Positions 8,999 to 20,712 of a stretch of DNA of 64,000 nucleotides are shown in pieces. A program made the position numbers and the translations under genes. The stretch spans positions 29,467 to 93,466 of the forward strand of contig NZ_LNZC01000006.1 of NCBI RefSeq assembly GCF_001467535.1, given 5' to 3'. Every line of letters starts with the position of its first letter. Position 1 is the stretch's first letter. This DNA is from Legionella worsleiensis (GTDB lineage Bacteria > Pseudomonadota > Gammaproteobacteria > Legionellales > Legionellaceae). Under the pieces are notes generated by a model. The model was not told the origin of the DNA. It saw nothing but the letters and a program-made list of their open reading frames with translations, and did no database searches.

Positions 8999-9017
8999 GC
9001 CTCGCACACGTCGAGGC
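8999..9017. repeat. Small GCCTCG...CGAGGC hairpin between eno and ftsB
   Basis: Six-base arms at 8999-9004 and 9012-9017 enclose a seven-base loop. The core (GCCTCG, ACACG, CGAGGCAC) resembles the palindromes at 36310-36330 and 63423-63443, so it may be a diverged copy of the same small element. It could also act as an eno terminator, although no T-run follows. Confidence 0.4.
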
Positions 9018-9090
9018 ACCAGGAAATTTGCGCTTGGCCTTGATGGATAAGCGCTTGTTGTTTGAGAAAAATAAAAGCGATGAAACACTC

Positions 9091-10805
<1,715 letters not shown>

Positions 10806-11564
10806 TCAGACATAAATAGCTACCGATGCCATCAGTAAAAAACCGATAATAACAAAGCTGAAATCCAAAAGATTACAGCAACGCTCAACCATAACGCAGC
10901 GTTCTAGTCCATGTAAAGTTCCCAGGTAGAGAAATGTTCCTGCAGAAGCGGCAATTAGTATAGGGTCAAATACAGAGCTGGTTTCTATGCCATGCCCAAA
11001 ATACCAACCCAGATAGATTCCTAATGGGGTCATGAAGCTGAATAAAAGAAAAAAGATAAGGCTTGTTCTTGGTTGCATGGAACTTCTGTTGAGTTGAACC
11101 GCAATAGCGAAACTCTCAGCCCATTTATGGGTGATTATTGCTAAAAATAACATGATAATCATAGAGTTGTAATGCGCCAGACCTAGCGCCGCTCCCAACA
11201 TTATGGAATGAACAGAAAGCATAGCCCAGGCCAGAATTGCAAAAGCGGGGTGCTCTGCACTATGATGGTGATACAGTTCCTTGCCTAAATGTTCAAACCA
11301 TAAAAAAATCAGAAATACAGCGCCGGTGATAATAAAGGCAAAAGGGTATTCGTAGCCCATGCTTTTAAACAAGGAGTTGGATTCAGGGAGCATATGCAGC
11401 AATGCGGCGCCTAAAAATACGCCTGTAGCCAAAGTTTCACCAATTGGGAAATCAATGTGTTGATCTTCTTTAATGCGTTTTCTGAAGGGGTACCAGCCTG
11501 CAATCAGGATGACAAGATAAATTGAAACAGCAAAGATAATTTTTAAACTTGTGGCCGCAAGCAT
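10806..11564 (-). CDS. ZIP-family divalent metal transporter
   Basis: Inner-membrane permease of the ZIP (ZRT/IRT-like) family, importing zinc, iron or manganese. About eight hydrophobic segments are spread over 252 residues, with a histidine-rich loop (YHHHSAEHP near 117-125). The signature helix IV is HSIMLGAALGLAH and helix V is ITHKWAESFAIAV, carrying the metal-binding His and Glu residues. Its neighbour is a CDF exporter on the same strand, making a plausible metal homeostasis locus, although a 129-base gap suggests separate expression. Metal specificity cannot be read from sequence. Confidence 0.88.
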   Translation of the reverse strand: MLAATSLKIIFAVSIYLVILIAGWYPFRKRIKEDQHIDFPIGETLATGVFLGAALLHMLPESNSLFKSMGYEYPFAFIITGAVFLIFLWFEHLGKELYHHHSAEHPAFAILAWAMLSVHSIMLGAALGLAHYNSMIIMLFLAIITHKWAESFAIAVQLNRSSMQPRTSLIFFLLFSFMTPLGIYLGWYFGHGIETSSVFDPILIAASAGTFLYLGTLHGLERCVMVERCCNLLDFSFVIIGFLLMASVAIYV

Positions 11565-11693
11565 GAAGTATTCCTACTTTAAATCTGAGTCATATCACTA
11601 CATCTTCGCTTGTGCAGCAAGAGTGAGCACAGGTAAAGACGCTACAAAAGGCATATAGTATCGCAATTGCTGATTAATTTACCAGATCAGATT

Positions 11694-12827
11694 TTATTGA
11701 ATGAATTTTTTTCGCAAACTAAATAATCTGACTTCTTCTATGTCGGGTTGCAGTTTTAGTACACGATTAACTTTATCTTGTAACTCTTGCCATTGATTAA
11801 AGTCTTCAGTGCAAGCAATGTCTAAGTTTAATTTTCCGTTCAAGTAATGGACATTCCAGAACACTATTTGTGGAAAATCAATGCCGACTTCCTTTAACAG
11901 TTGCTCTTGAATGACGGTTCTACCGGGTAAATGCGTCGATGGACTACACACTTCATCGTCTTCAGGATCAACATGAACAGTCACGTCCTGAACACTGGCA
12001 ATTTGTTGCACCAAAGCGTGATGCACGTGTTGGGCGATGTAATGCCCTTCTGAAACCGATATTTTAGGCGAAACGAGAATATGAACGTCAATCAACACAT
12101 CATTTCCCATAAAACGACTGCGCAATTGATGGATTTTTTGTACCCCGTCTATACTTTGGATAACCTGTTCTATTTGCAATAATAATTCGGAGTCAACAGC
12201 AGTATCAACTAACTCTTTCACACTATTCCAGGCATAATCCCAGCCCATTTTAACGATCATCAAGCCCACGATAATCGCCGCAATTGCGTCAAGAGAAACA
12301 AATCCGGCAAGGCTACCAATTAACCCAAGCAGAACCACAACAGATGATGCCGCATCAGAACGATGATGCCAGGCATTTGCGATAATCAAAGGCGAATTAA
12401 TGCGCTGTCCTATGTGTTTTGTATAATGAAAAAGCAGTTCATTGGCTAAAATAGAAGCGCAAATGATGGGTACAGAAAGCCAGTTGGGCATGGTATGTGT
12501 TGCGTGGATTAACTCATCAAGTGCATCCCATGCGATGCCAAAACCCGCCAGTATGAGTAATTGCGCCAAAATCAAAGTAGCGGCTGTTTCAATACGTTGA
12601 TGGCCATAAGGATGAGTATCATCTGCATCCAGGCTCCCGTATTTTGAAGCAAACAGTACCATCACATCAGTGATCAAATCTGAAAAGGAATGGATTCCAT
12701 CGGCTACCAAAGCATGAGAGTGATAAAGGATACCGCCTATTAATTTAACGACGCCAAGAAGTGCATTGATTAATGCTCCTATAAGGGTAACTTTTTTGGC
12801 CTGCCAGTACCGTTCGTTGTGTATCAT
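11694..12827 (-). CDS. Cation diffusion facilitator (CDF) metal efflux transporter
   Basis: Proton-coupled exporter of zinc, iron or related metals, in the FieF/MamB-like branch. The N-terminal six-helix domain contains the helix II metal motif DGIHSFSDLITD, followed by HPYGHQRIETAA, and the helix V motif HHRSDAASS (HxxxD). The C-terminal cytoplasmic domain (about 215-300) is the dimerising metal-binding fold with VDVHILV and HVDPEDD. An extra stretch of about 80 residues follows (EEQ-type helix and strand, ending in RLFSLRKKFIQ), making it longer (377) than E. coli FieF (300). The start at ATG 12827 leads directly into helix I. Confidence 0.92.
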   Translation of the reverse strand: MIHNERYWQAKKVTLIGALINALLGVVKLIGGILYHSHALVADGIHSFSDLITDVMVLFASKYGSLDADDTHPYGHQRIETAATLILAQLLILAGFGIAWDALDELIHATHTMPNWLSVPIICASILANELLFHYTKHIGQRINSPLIIANAWHHRSDAASSVVVLLGLIGSLAGFVSLDAIAAIIVGLMIVKMGWDYAWNSVKELVDTAVDSELLLQIEQVIQSIDGVQKIHQLRSRFMGNDVLIDVHILVSPKISVSEGHYIAQHVHHALVQQIASVQDVTVHVDPEDDEVCSPSTHLPGRTVIQEQLLKEVGIDFPQIVFWNVHYLNGKLNLDIACTEDFNQWQELQDKVNRVLKLQPDIEEVRLFSLRKKFIQ

Positions 12828-13300
12828 TAAGATAATCTTCTAAAAAGAGTGAGTGTACAGCAAAAAACAAAGATCTCGTCCAGAAAGTTTTGGCTGGAAA
12901 ACGTATTTCTTCATTCATTCTGCCATGTTTAAAATACCGCATCATAACATCAGAGCAGGGGTGGTTGACAATCTTTCTGCACGACACGAGGGGAAACATG
13001 ACAAGTTCTCAAGCAGGTACGATTCGTACTGATTTTACAAGGTATTCTAGGCACTACCCACAGAGTTATCCACAGATTTTGTGGATAACCGCTAGTTGCT
13101 TGCACGAATGAAAAAAGCAGTATAACCCTTATTTTATAAGGATTATAAAAAATTCAAGAGGGAGAGTATTAAAAATGTGAGAGTAGAGGAGGAGATTTTA
13201 TCCACAGGAAGTTAACGTGGTTTTTGAAAATTAAACTTATGTATCTTAGCAAATAAAAAATTAAAAAACAGTCTTGACTTTTGTTTTCTTGAAACTATTT
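12828..13300. other. 473-base gap with AT-rich DNA and DnaA boxes
   Basis: The gap lies between the recG stop and the CDF transporter start, both on the minus strand. It contains three perfect DnaA boxes (annotated separately) and AT-rich stretches at 13125-13170 and 13235-13290. A 73-codon open frame on the plus strand at 12890-13111 has unconvincing composition and no ribosome-binding site, so I do not call it. Confidence 0.6.
13066..13206. promoter_or_regulatory. Cluster of three consensus DnaA boxes
   Basis: TTATCCACA occurs at 13066-13074 (plus) and its exact complement at 13080-13088, forming an inverted pair separated by five bases. A third perfect box lies at 13198-13206 (plus). A looser match, CTACCCACA, is at 13054-13062. 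Three exact nonamers within 141 bases are far more than chance. The site may titrate DnaA, regulate the neighbours, or form part of an origin; dnaA and dnaN are not in the window. Confidence 0.6.
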
Positions 13301-15373
13301 TCAACCTTGCAAAAATTGCTCAAAATTTCCCAACCATCGTACCGTAATGATACGAGCAACATCCGGCATGTCTTTAACAAGTTGTTTTGCCAATGGTGGC
13401 AAAAGTGACAACAAGGATTTATCTCTTTGTAAGTTGGCCAATTTAAATTGTCTGTATCCCGTTTGTTTTGTACCTAATACCTCACCTGCGCCCCTTAATT
13501 CCAGATCTTTTTCTGAGATAACAAACCCGTCATGAGTCGAGCGCATGACTTTCAGGCGTTCTGCGCCATGTTGTGATAAAGGGGCTTGATAAAGGAGAAG
13601 ACAGTGAGATTGTGCTGTTCCTCGGCCTACTCGTCCCCGTAATTGATGCAATTGTGATAGCCCCAGTCTTTCTGCATTTTCTATAATCATCAAACTGGCA
13701 TTAGGAACGTCAACGCCTACTTCGATTACCGTGGTGGCGACAAGTAAATCTATTTCGCCTGATTTAAATGCAGACATAGTTGCTTCTTTTTCCTGAGATT
13801 TCATTTGACCATGAACTAATCCCACTCGAACTGAGCTTAGGAGGTCTTGAAGCTGGCGTGCTGTTTCTGTTGCAGCCATGCATTGCAATTTTTCAGACTC
13901 TTCAATTAGAGTGCATACCCAGTAAGCCTGCCTGCCACTGGCTATTCCTGCTCTTAGTCGCTCTATTATCGCTTCTCTTTTGTCCTGGTTTAATACGGCT
14001 GTGGTTACCGGCGTGCGGCCTGGAGGAAGTTCGTCTATCACCGAAATATCCAGATGAGCAAAATGGGTCATGGACAGGGTTCTTGGGATAGGCGTTGCAG
14101 TCATCAACAGTTGATGAGGAACGTGTTGCTCCTGTTGTCCTTTCTGTTGTAATTGCAAACGCTGTTCCACTCCAAAACGATGTTGTTCATCGATAATCAC
14201 CAAACCCAGCCTGGAAAAAATCACTTCGTCCTGGAACAGGGCATGGGTGCCAACAATCATTTGGCAACTGGTGTCTGCAAGGGCGGTTAATGCCTTTCGT
14301 CTATCAGCGGTTTTCATTTTTCCGCTGAGTCGCATTACCGTGAGATTTAGGGGCTCTAACCACTGACGCAGATTATTAAAATGTTGTTCGCTCAGGAGAT
14401 CTGTCGGTGCCATAAGAGCGACCTGATAGCCTTGGGCTATGGTTTGGAGTGCTGCAAGAGCTGCGATTACCGTTTTACCTGCGCCAACATCACCTTGAAC
14501 CAATCGCAACATGGGTTTAGTTTGACATAAATCTAACGCTATTTCATGGGCTACTCGTTGTTGCGCCTGAGTTAAGCTAAAGGGGAGGGCGGTTAAAAAC
14601 TGTTTACTTAATTCATTTTCTACAGGGATAAGAGGAGCATACAGCTGGCTACGGGAGAGTCTGGCAAATTGCATGCTTAAACGATGGGCTAGTAATTCAT
14701 CGAGAACCAGCCTTTTCAAGGCAGGATGGTTACCAGTTTCTAATGCCTGTAAGGAAGTTTCTGGTGGGGGATTATGCAATAATTTAATGGCATCACCCAA
14801 ATTGCAGCAATGATATTCGTGTAATTGAAGCTCATTCATCCATTCCAGTTGATAAAGTTCTTCGTCACACTGCGTCAGTGCAATCTGCACTAATTGTCTT
14901 AAGCGGGTTTGGGTTAACCCCTGAGTCGTTGGGTAAATGGGGGTTAGCGTTTCGTTGACTTGACATTGAGCATCGTCATCCAGAAGTTGATATTCGGGAT
15001 GAATCATTGCCAGTTGATTATTAAATTCACGTACTTCCCCAAAGGCATGAATTCTGGCGCTGTTGTTTAATGCGGTGATTTGATGTTTATTAAAATGAAA
15101 AAAACGCAGTTTTATAATCCCTGTTTTATCTTCAACAAAACAGTTTAACATCATTTTTTTGCCGTATTTAATTTCTGTTTTGCACACATGGCCTGAAATG
15201 ACGCACCAGTCGTTAGAGCGTAAATCCTGAATTGGTGTTATTCTGGTTCTGTCCTGATAACGATAGGGTAAATGAAATAGCAGATCCTGTACGGTATGAA
15301 TACCGCATTTAGCGAGTTTTGCCGCAATAGTTGGACCTACTCCGGCTAAGGATTCACAAGAGTGGGACAGCAC
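13301..15373 (-). CDS. recG: ATP-dependent DNA helicase RecG
   Basis: Branch-migration helicase that remodels stalled replication forks and recombination intermediates. The N-terminal wedge/OB-fold part (about 1-230) starts with the helix-hairpin-helix-like SLAGVGPTIAAKLAKCGI. The helicase core has Walker A GDVGAGKT (294-301), the DEQH box IIDEQHRFGVEQR, motif III TATPIPRT, and the second RecA domain with GRVGRGTAQSHCLLLY. The C-terminal ELRGAGEVLGTKQTG is typical of the family. 690 residues is normal. The start is GTG at 15373; no strong ribosome-binding site is visible upstream. Confidence 0.97.
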   Translation of the reverse strand: MLSHSCESLAGVGPTIAAKLAKCGIHTVQDLLFHLPYRYQDRTRITPIQDLRSNDWCVISGHVCKTEIKYGKKMMLNCFVEDKTGIIKLRFFHFNKHQITALNNSARIHAFGEVREFNNQLAMIHPEYQLLDDDAQCQVNETLTPIYPTTQGLTQTRLRQLVQIALTQCDEELYQLEWMNELQLHEYHCCNLGDAIKLLHNPPPETSLQALETGNHPALKRLVLDELLAHRLSMQFARLSRSQLYAPLIPVENELSKQFLTALPFSLTQAQQRVAHEIALDLCQTKPMLRLVQGDVGAGKTVIAALAALQTIAQGYQVALMAPTDLLSEQHFNNLRQWLEPLNLTVMRLSGKMKTADRRKALTALADTSCQMIVGTHALFQDEVIFSRLGLVIIDEQHRFGVEQRLQLQQKGQQEQHVPHQLLMTATPIPRTLSMTHFAHLDISVIDELPPGRTPVTTAVLNQDKREAIIERLRAGIASGRQAYWVCTLIEESEKLQCMAATETARQLQDLLSSVRVGLVHGQMKSQEKEATMSAFKSGEIDLLVATTVIEVGVDVPNASLMIIENAERLGLSQLHQLRGRVGRGTAQSHCLLLYQAPLSQHGAERLKVMRSTHDGFVISEKDLELRGAGEVLGTKQTGYRQFKLANLQRDKSLLSLLPPLAKQLVKDMPDVARIITVRWLGNFEQFLQG

Positions 15374-15464
15374 GATATGATTAACAGATAAAAAAAAATT
15401 AATGATAACAGGAAATTATATTCCTGGCGAATAAGCACCTAACCAGAACAGGAGTTGAAGCATA

Positions 15465-16520
15465 ATGAGCCGCATCATGAATTTTACAGCAGCGTTAATC
15501 CTGGTCTGGATATGCGGTTATTTGCTAATTGCTGGTCGTGGGTTATTGATTCCGCTGGTGATTGCAATCTTTATCTGGCATTTACTAAACACCATAAATA
15601 GCGGTATGCAGCGTATTCCTTACATCGGATTTCGATTTCCCAATTGGGTCAGTATGATCTTGTCGCTCATCGTGGTGGCAATTATGGCGAAAATTTTAAT
15701 CAATATCATCGGTAATAACGTGAATGATGTCATTGCAGCAGCACCAAGATACCAAGATAATCTGGTCACCATTACGAATAAGTTAGAGCAAAAATTCCAC
15801 ATTAAGGCCTTTGCTGATATTGACAGCATCATTAAAAATTTAAGTATTCAGACCATGGTGCTTAATATCTACAATGTGTTTACTACACTAACCAGCTCGG
15901 CTGTTTTGATTTCTTTATATGTTGTTTTTCTGTTTGTGGAGCAGCATTATTTCAGTCAAAAACTCGATGCGTTTTTTCCTCAGATTGAACACAGAAAACT
16001 GGTAAAAAACATCGTGTCTCATATTACCAAAGACACGCAAACCTATCTTGGTATCAAGACTTTTTTGAGTTTTATAACCGCAACGTCCAGTTGGCTTATC
16101 ATGAAATGGGTGCATCTGGATTTTGCAGAATTCTGGGCTTTACTCATTTTCTTTTTAAATTATATTCCTAATATAGGCGCTATTGTTGCCACCGCATTTC
16201 CAGCGGCTTTGGCATTAATTCAATTTGAAAGTTGGCTGCCCTTTATTGAGGTCACTTCAGGGATAGTTGCCATCCAATTTGCTGTAGGTAATTTTCTTGA
16301 GCCCAAATTATTAGGCAAATCACTGAATCTGAGTCCTTTGGTTATCCTGTTTGCTTTAGGTCTTTGGGGGGCAATATGGGGTATTTTAGGAATGTTTTTA
16401 TCAGTACCTATCACCGTTATGATGATGATAGTGTTTGCTCATTTTGATTCTACCAGGCCTATTGCGGTTTTATTGTCCCAAAATGGTTTTATCAACAAGT
16501 CTTACGAGGCTATTGAGTAA
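15465..16520 (+). CDS. AI-2E transporter family (PerM-like) membrane protein
   Basis: Polytopic inner-membrane protein of the UPF0118/AI-2E exporter family. Hydrophobic helices occur near residues 5-35, 60-82, 145-165 and in a dense block from about 200 to 335. The region includes the conserved NYIPNIGAIVATAFPAALAL and GNFLEPKLLGKSLNLSPL, which are diagnostic. Members export small molecules or act as Na+/H+ antiporters; the TqsA-type AI-2 export role is not established for most. 351 residues is typical. It is divergent from recG. Confidence 0.88.
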   Translation: MSRIMNFTAALILVWICGYLLIAGRGLLIPLVIAIFIWHLLNTINSGMQRIPYIGFRFPNWVSMILSLIVVAIMAKILINIIGNNVNDVIAAAPRYQDNLVTITNKLEQKFHIKAFADIDSIIKNLSIQTMVLNIYNVFTTLTSSAVLISLYVVFLFVEQHYFSQKLDAFFPQIEHRKLVKNIVSHITKDTQTYLGIKTFLSFITATSSWLIMKWVHLDFAEFWALLIFFLNYIPNIGAIVATAFPAALALIQFESWLPFIEVTSGIVAIQFAVGNFLEPKLLGKSLNLSPLVILFALGLWGAIWGILGMFLSVPITVMMMIVFAHFDSTRPIAVLLSQNGFINKSYEAIE

Positions 16521-16589
16521 TTTTACTTTCTGGATAACCTTTCCATATGGTATGAAAAAGAGCATAATAGCATCATTTTTTACGGATAA

Positions 16590-18359
16590 ATGAGTCGTAT
16601 GAAACATACAGTAGAGCATATTTTAAAACACTCTTTAACTGAGCTGCAAAAATCAGGAGCCATACCTGCTGATCTTGATGTTGAGATCAAAGTGGACAAT
16701 GCCAAAGATCCTGCTCATGGTGATTATGCCAGTAATATTGCGCTAATATTAGCTAAACCATGCCGTCAGGCACCCAGAAAAATTGCGGAGCTGTTGGTTC
16801 AGGCCATGCCACAAGATCCTTCTATCGAAAAAATCGATATAGCAGGAGCCGGATTCATTAACTTTTTCATGCGCAGCAGTGCCCGAGCGTTGATTATTAA
16901 TGACATCCTAAAGCTGGGTAAGGATTTTGGGCGAAGTAACCTGGGTAATAATCAAAAAGTACTCATAGAGTTTGTCTCAGCCAATCCCACCGGACCTCTG
17001 CATGTAGGGCATGGGCGAGGGGCAGCCTTTGGCGCTACTTTAGGTAATGTTTTAAGCGCTGCCGGTTATGATGTGACCTTAGAATATTATGTTAATGATG
17101 CCGGACGGCAAATGAATATATTGGCGGCCAGTGTCTGGTTGCGTTATCTCGAACTATCTGGTGAACCAGTAGTATTCCCTGCGAATGCCTATAAAGGCGA
17201 TTACGTTTATGAAATAGCCAAAGCGGTACTCGCTGAACATGGTAATAATTACGTCCATTCATGGCAGACAGTTAGTGCTGACCTTCCGGCTGATGAGCCT
17301 CAAGGAGGGGATAAAGAGCTGTATATAGACTCCATCATTACTCGTGCGCAATCCTTATTGGGAACAGAGGGTTTTGCGTTATTCCATGCTTATGCCTTGA
17401 ATACGGTGTTAGATGACATCAAAGACGATTTATCAGAATTTGGCGTTTTGTATAAGAGCTGGTTTTCCGAGCAGTCATTATTTGAAGACGGGTCAATTGA
17501 AAAAGGAATTCAGGCGCTTAAAGATGGCGGTCATACATTTGAACAAGAAGGCGCACTTTGGTTTAAAGCAACCGCTTTTGGTGATGAAAAAGACAGGGTA
17601 CTGGTTCGCGCCAATGGACAAACAACCTACTTTGCATCAGATGTTGCCTATCATTGGAACAAATACGATAGGGGTTATGACCGGGTTATTGATATTTTTG
17701 GTGCAGATCATCATGGGTATATCTCCCGAATTCGTTCTGCAGTTACTGCTTTGGGGCATGATGAGAGCGCATTGACTGTTTTACTGGTTCAATTTGCCAT
17801 ATTGTATCGAGGCGGGGACAGGGTGCAAATGTCCACTCGCAGTGGCTCTTTTGTCACCTTGAGAGAGTTGCGTGAGGAGGTAGGAAATGATGCCGCTCGC
17901 TTCTTTTATGTGGCACGTAAACCCGAGCAGCATATGGATTTTGACCTGGATTTAGCCAAATCTGAATCATCAGATAACCCTGTTTATTACATCCAATACG
18001 CCCATGCCCGAATTTGCAGTGTGCTCAGGCAATTAAATGAGCGTGGCATGAGCTGGGATAGACAGCTTGGGTTGCAACATGTCCATCTGTTGGATAAATC
18101 GCATGAAACGGCATTAATTACTCTGATGTGTCGCTATCCAGAAATTATTGAAGCTTCCGCTGCTGCATGTGAACCTCATCAGCTGGCGTATTATCTGCGC
18201 GAACTGGCCAATGGATTGCACAGTTATTACAACGCAGTTCAGCTTCTATGTGAGGATGAGTCCTTGCGTTGTGCACGTTTGTGTTTGCTTGAAGCAGTGC
18301 GTCAGGTTCTGACTAACGGCCTTGAGTTATTAGGTGTTTCGGCTCCAGAGAGTATGTAA
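16590..18359 (+). CDS. argS: Arginyl-tRNA synthetase
   Basis: Class I aminoacyl-tRNA synthetase charging tRNA-Arg. The N-terminal Add-1 domain (about 1-100) recognises the tRNA elbow. The HIGH-type signature is [18 protein letters not shown] at about 128-145. The KMSKS position reads QMSTRSG, as commonly seen in bacterial ArgRS. The C-terminal anticodon-binding helical domain ends in [10 protein letters not shown]. 589 residues is normal. ATG 16590 is used; ATG 16599 three codons later is possible because the upstream ribosome-binding site is weak. The stop overlaps the next start (TAATG). Confidence 0.98.
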   Translation: MSRMKHTVEHILKHSLTELQKSGAIPADLDVEIKVDNAKDPAHGDYASNIALILAKPCRQAPRKIAELLVQAMPQDPSIEKIDIAGAGFINFFMRSSARALIINDILKLGKDFGRSNLGNNQKVLIEFVSANPTGPLHVGHGRGAAFGATLGNVLSAAGYDVTLEYYVNDAGRQMNILAASVWLRYLELSGEPVVFPANAYKGDYVYEIAKAVLAEHGNNYVHSWQTVSADLPADEPQGGDKELYIDSIITRAQSLLGTEGFALFHAYALNTVLDDIKDDLSEFGVLYKSWFSEQSLFEDGSIEKGIQALKDGGHTFEQEGALWFKATAFGDEKDRVLVRANGQTTYFASDVAYHWNKYDRGYDRVIDIFGADHHGYISRIRSAVTALGHDESALTVLLVQFAILYRGGDRVQMSTRSGSFVTLRELREEVGNDAARFFYVARKPEQHMDFDLDLAKSESSDNPVYYIQYAHARICSVLRQLNERGMSWDRQLGLQHVHLLDKSHETALITLMCRYPEIIEASAAACEPHQLAYYLRELANGLHSYYNAVQLLCEDESLRCARLCLLEAVRQVLTNGLELLGVSAPESM

Positions 18360-19075
18360 TGGCTAGAGATTACGGAAACAAACGTTCTGCACCGCATAGA
18401 AAAAGTGCTCCTCATCAATTCCTGGTGATAAGCGTTGCTTTTTTGTTGGGTTATTTGACAGCTACTCTATTGGATCCTCAGACTATAAGTACCTGGATGA
18501 ATACCCAGGTACTTGCAAATCATGAAAAACCAAAGCTGGCTTCCAAGTCGGAGCCTCAGCGTGAGCAGACACCACCTAAACCCAAGTTTGAGTTTTATAC
18601 CTTGTTAACGAATGAAAAGGATGTGACCCAGCCTGCGACACACTCTAATTCACACGTCAACCATCCAGCTACTGCAAAGAATGGAACCGCTGCTGCAAAA
18701 CCTTCCCCGGTGAGTAACGGCACAGCAGCAGTTGCCCTTGCCGCCAATAATACAGCAAAGCCTAAAACAGCAGTCAATCAGGCTGCAACTGTAAAAATTG
18801 CCGAAGGCAAGCCTTCAGCGGCAGTCTCTAATGGACGAGGTTTGTTTTTGGTTCAAGTAGCGGCATTTAAGGCAAGGAAAGACGCAGAGCATTTACAGGG
18901 TTTATTAATCCTCAAAGGATTTGATGTAAAGGTTGTGCCAATAACGAATGCTCATGGCAATTGGTTCCGAGTGGTTGTTGGGCCTTATGCCAACCGGATT
19001 TTGGCGCAAAAAGCCCAGCTAACCTTAGCGAAAAATGAGCGGCTGCGTGGTATGGTCACCTCAGCGGGTGGGTAA
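18359..19075 (+). CDS. SPOR-domain cell envelope protein (FtsN-like)
   Basis: Probable division protein. A short cytoplasmic basic N-terminus (YGNKRSAPHRKSAPH) is followed by a single transmembrane helix (about 20-45). A long Ala/Pro/Asn-rich periplasmic linker leads to a C-terminal SPOR domain (about 158-238: FLVQVAAFKARKDAEHLQG, then VVVGPYANRILAQKAQ), which binds denuded septal peptidoglycan. The argS-ftsN neighbourhood is common in gammaproteobacteria, and the start overlaps the argS stop. The architecture matches FtsN, but the short essential FtsN helix region is not obvious, so I leave the symbol empty. Confidence 0.85.
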   Translation: MARDYGNKRSAPHRKSAPHQFLVISVAFLLGYLTATLLDPQTISTWMNTQVLANHEKPKLASKSEPQREQTPPKPKFEFYTLLTNEKDVTQPATHSNSHVNHPATAKNGTAAAKPSPVSNGTAAVALAANNTAKPKTAVNQAATVKIAEGKPSAAVSNGRGLFLVQVAAFKARKDAEHLQGLLILKGFDVKVVPITNAHGNWFRVVVGPYANRILAQKAQLTLAKNERLRGMVTSAGG

Positions 19076-19104
19076 ACGTGAAGTAGGTTACATTAAATAA
19101 CTGC

Positions 19105-19443
19105 TTATCTGCTCACCAATACCTGCACGTTGCCCGCATTTTTTATGGCGTGCGGTTTACTCACTGCTACAGTGATTTCATCGAGATTGAATTCTTTTTT
19201 AATTAACGCAGAGACTTGATTGGCCACGGCCTCAATCAGTTGAAATGAATTCGATTCAACATATTGAGTGACTAATTGACATAAAGCATCGTAATCCAGT
19301 GTGTTGTTTAGTGAGTCTTGGCAATGCGTAAAATCAGACGGAATAGTAATGTCTATGAGCAATTGTTGTTTGATGCGTTGTTCCCAAGCATGTACACCTA
19401 TCTGTGCTGCCACCTTGAGAGCCGATATTTTTAAGTAATCCAT
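19105..19443 (-). CDS. folB: Dihydroneopterin aldolase
   Basis: Folate pathway enzyme that cleaves 7,8-dihydroneopterin to 6-hydroxymethyl-dihydropterin and glycolaldehyde. The 112-residue protein has the family features LKISALKVAAQIGVHAWEQR (substrate loop with the conserved Glu), LDYDALCQLV, and the C-terminal VAVSKPHAIKNAGNVQV with the catalytic lysine (SKP) region. It stands alone on the minus strand, convergent with the argS-SPOR pair and divergent from hemE. Confidence 0.93.
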   Translation of the reverse strand: MDYLKISALKVAAQIGVHAWEQRIKQQLLIDITIPSDFTHCQDSLNNTLDYDALCQLVTQYVESNSFQLIEAVANQVSALIKKEFNLDEITVAVSKPHAIKNAGNVQVLVSR

Positions 19444-19590
19444 TCGTTAGTCCAGGTTTTGAAGAAGAGAAACTGTTAGCAATGATTTTAACTCAGCGTA
19501 ATGTATTTATTCAACCACGCTGAGCACTGCAATGAATCTGCTAACGTGTTACCATAAAGCCTTTATAAAAAATGCAATAGAGATCTAACG

Positions 19591-20655
19591 ATGTATGACA
19601 TGAACCAATCCTTGTTCCTTCGTGCTTTAAGGCGACAACCCATTGAACGGACGCCCGTCTGGATTATGCGTCAAGCTGGGCGCTATTTACCTGAATACAG
19701 AAAAACAAGGGAACAGGCTGGTGATTTTTTAAGTTTATGTAAAAATCCTGAGCTAGCCTGTGAGGTGACCCTGCAGCCTTTGCGTCGTTTTGCCTTAGAT
19801 GCTGCCATATTATTTTCAGATATCCTGACCATACCTGATGCTATGGGGTTGGGGTTGTATTTTGCGGAAGGAGAGGGACCTTGTTTTACTCATCCTGTGC
19901 GAGATTTTAAAGCAATCGATGCGTTGGTAGTGCCTGATATGGCTGATTCACTCAGTTATGTTATGGATGCTGCACGTTTGATTCGCCGTGAGATGCCTGC
20001 AAATCTGCCGCTGATCGGTTTTTCAGGCAGTCCTTGGACTTTGGCATGTTATATGGTTGAAGGGGGAAGCAGCAAAGATTTTAAACGCATCCTGAAATTG
20101 ATTTATACCGAAGAAAAAGCTGCTCATATTTTGTTGACTAAATTGGCTCATTCAGTGAGTCAGTACTTGATAGAACAAATCAAGGCAGGAGTAAATGCTG
20201 TCATGATTTTTGATACATGGGGTGGGATTCTAACCCCTAAAAATTATCAGGATTTTTCTTTGCACTACATGCAGCAAATTGTTCGTGAGGTTAAAGCGTT
20301 TAGTGCGCAAACCCCAATCATTCTTTTTACAAAAGGCGGTGGGCAATGGCTGGAAACCATGGCCAACACCGGATGCGATGCTTTAGGTGTTGATTGGACT
20401 TGTGATTTACATTTAGCACGGCAGCGGGTAGGGGATAAAGTGGCCTTACAAGGCAACCTCGATCCGGTTGTTTTGTTAGGTTCAGAGCAAAGCATCAGGA
20501 AACAAGTGGGAGAGGTGCTGGCATCTTTTGGATGCGGAACCGGTCATGTGTTTAATCTGGGGCATGGTATCACTCCTGATGTACCTCCCGAGCATGTTGC
20601 CGTGATGATTGAATCGGTTCATGAGTTAAGCCCTCAATATCATGTAGTTTCATAA
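19591..20655 (+). CDS. hemE: Uroporphyrinogen decarboxylase
   Basis: Haem pathway enzyme that removes four carboxyl groups from uroporphyrinogen III. The N-terminal signature is [16 protein letters not shown] (substrate-binding Arg residues). The active-site aspartate is in [14 protein letters not shown], the middle motif is [16 protein letters not shown], and the C-terminal end is [16 protein letters not shown]. 354 residues is normal. ATG 19591 and ATG 19600 are both possible starts. Transcription likely starts in the 147-base gap shared with divergent folB and may end at the hairpin at 20671-20699. Confidence 0.97.
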   Translation: MYDMNQSLFLRALRRQPIERTPVWIMRQAGRYLPEYRKTREQAGDFLSLCKNPELACEVTLQPLRRFALDAAILFSDILTIPDAMGLGLYFAEGEGPCFTHPVRDFKAIDALVVPDMADSLSYVMDAARLIRREMPANLPLIGFSGSPWTLACYMVEGGSSKDFKRILKLIYTEEKAAHILLTKLAHSVSQYLIEQIKAGVNAVMIFDTWGGILTPKNYQDFSLHYMQQIVREVKAFSAQTPIILFTKGGGQWLETMANTGCDALGVDWTCDLHLARQRVGDKVALQGNLDPVVLLGSEQSIRKQVGEVLASFGCGTGHVFNLGHGITPDVPPEHVAVMIESVHELSPQYHVVS

Positions 20656-20670
20656 GGGCTTTGTTCACTT

Positions 20671-20699
20671 TGAGTCGGCAGTGTAATACTGCCGACTCA
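20671..20699. terminator. Bidirectional terminator hairpin between hemE and DAHP synthase
   Basis: Perfect 12-base arms TGAGTCGGCAGT (20671-20682) and its complement (20688-20699) enclose the five-base loop GTAAT. It lies between two converging genes. The T-rich tail on the plus side is imperfect (gatttta), so termination strength is uncertain. Confidence 0.65.
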
Positions 20700-20712
20700 C
20701 TGAGTGATTTTA

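Noticed and set aside
8778..8999. A 73-codon plus-strand frame overlapping ftsB.
   Set aside because: It is antisense to a well-supported ftsB and its product looks like a reversed coding shadow.
12890..13111. A 73-codon plus-strand open frame in the recG-CDF gap.
   Set aside because: No ribosome-binding site, unconvincing composition, and it runs over the DnaA boxes; treated as chance.
13054..13206. Declaring the DnaA-box cluster to be the chromosomal origin.
   Set aside because: No dnaA, dnaN, gyrB or skew evidence is present in the window, so it is reported only as a cluster.
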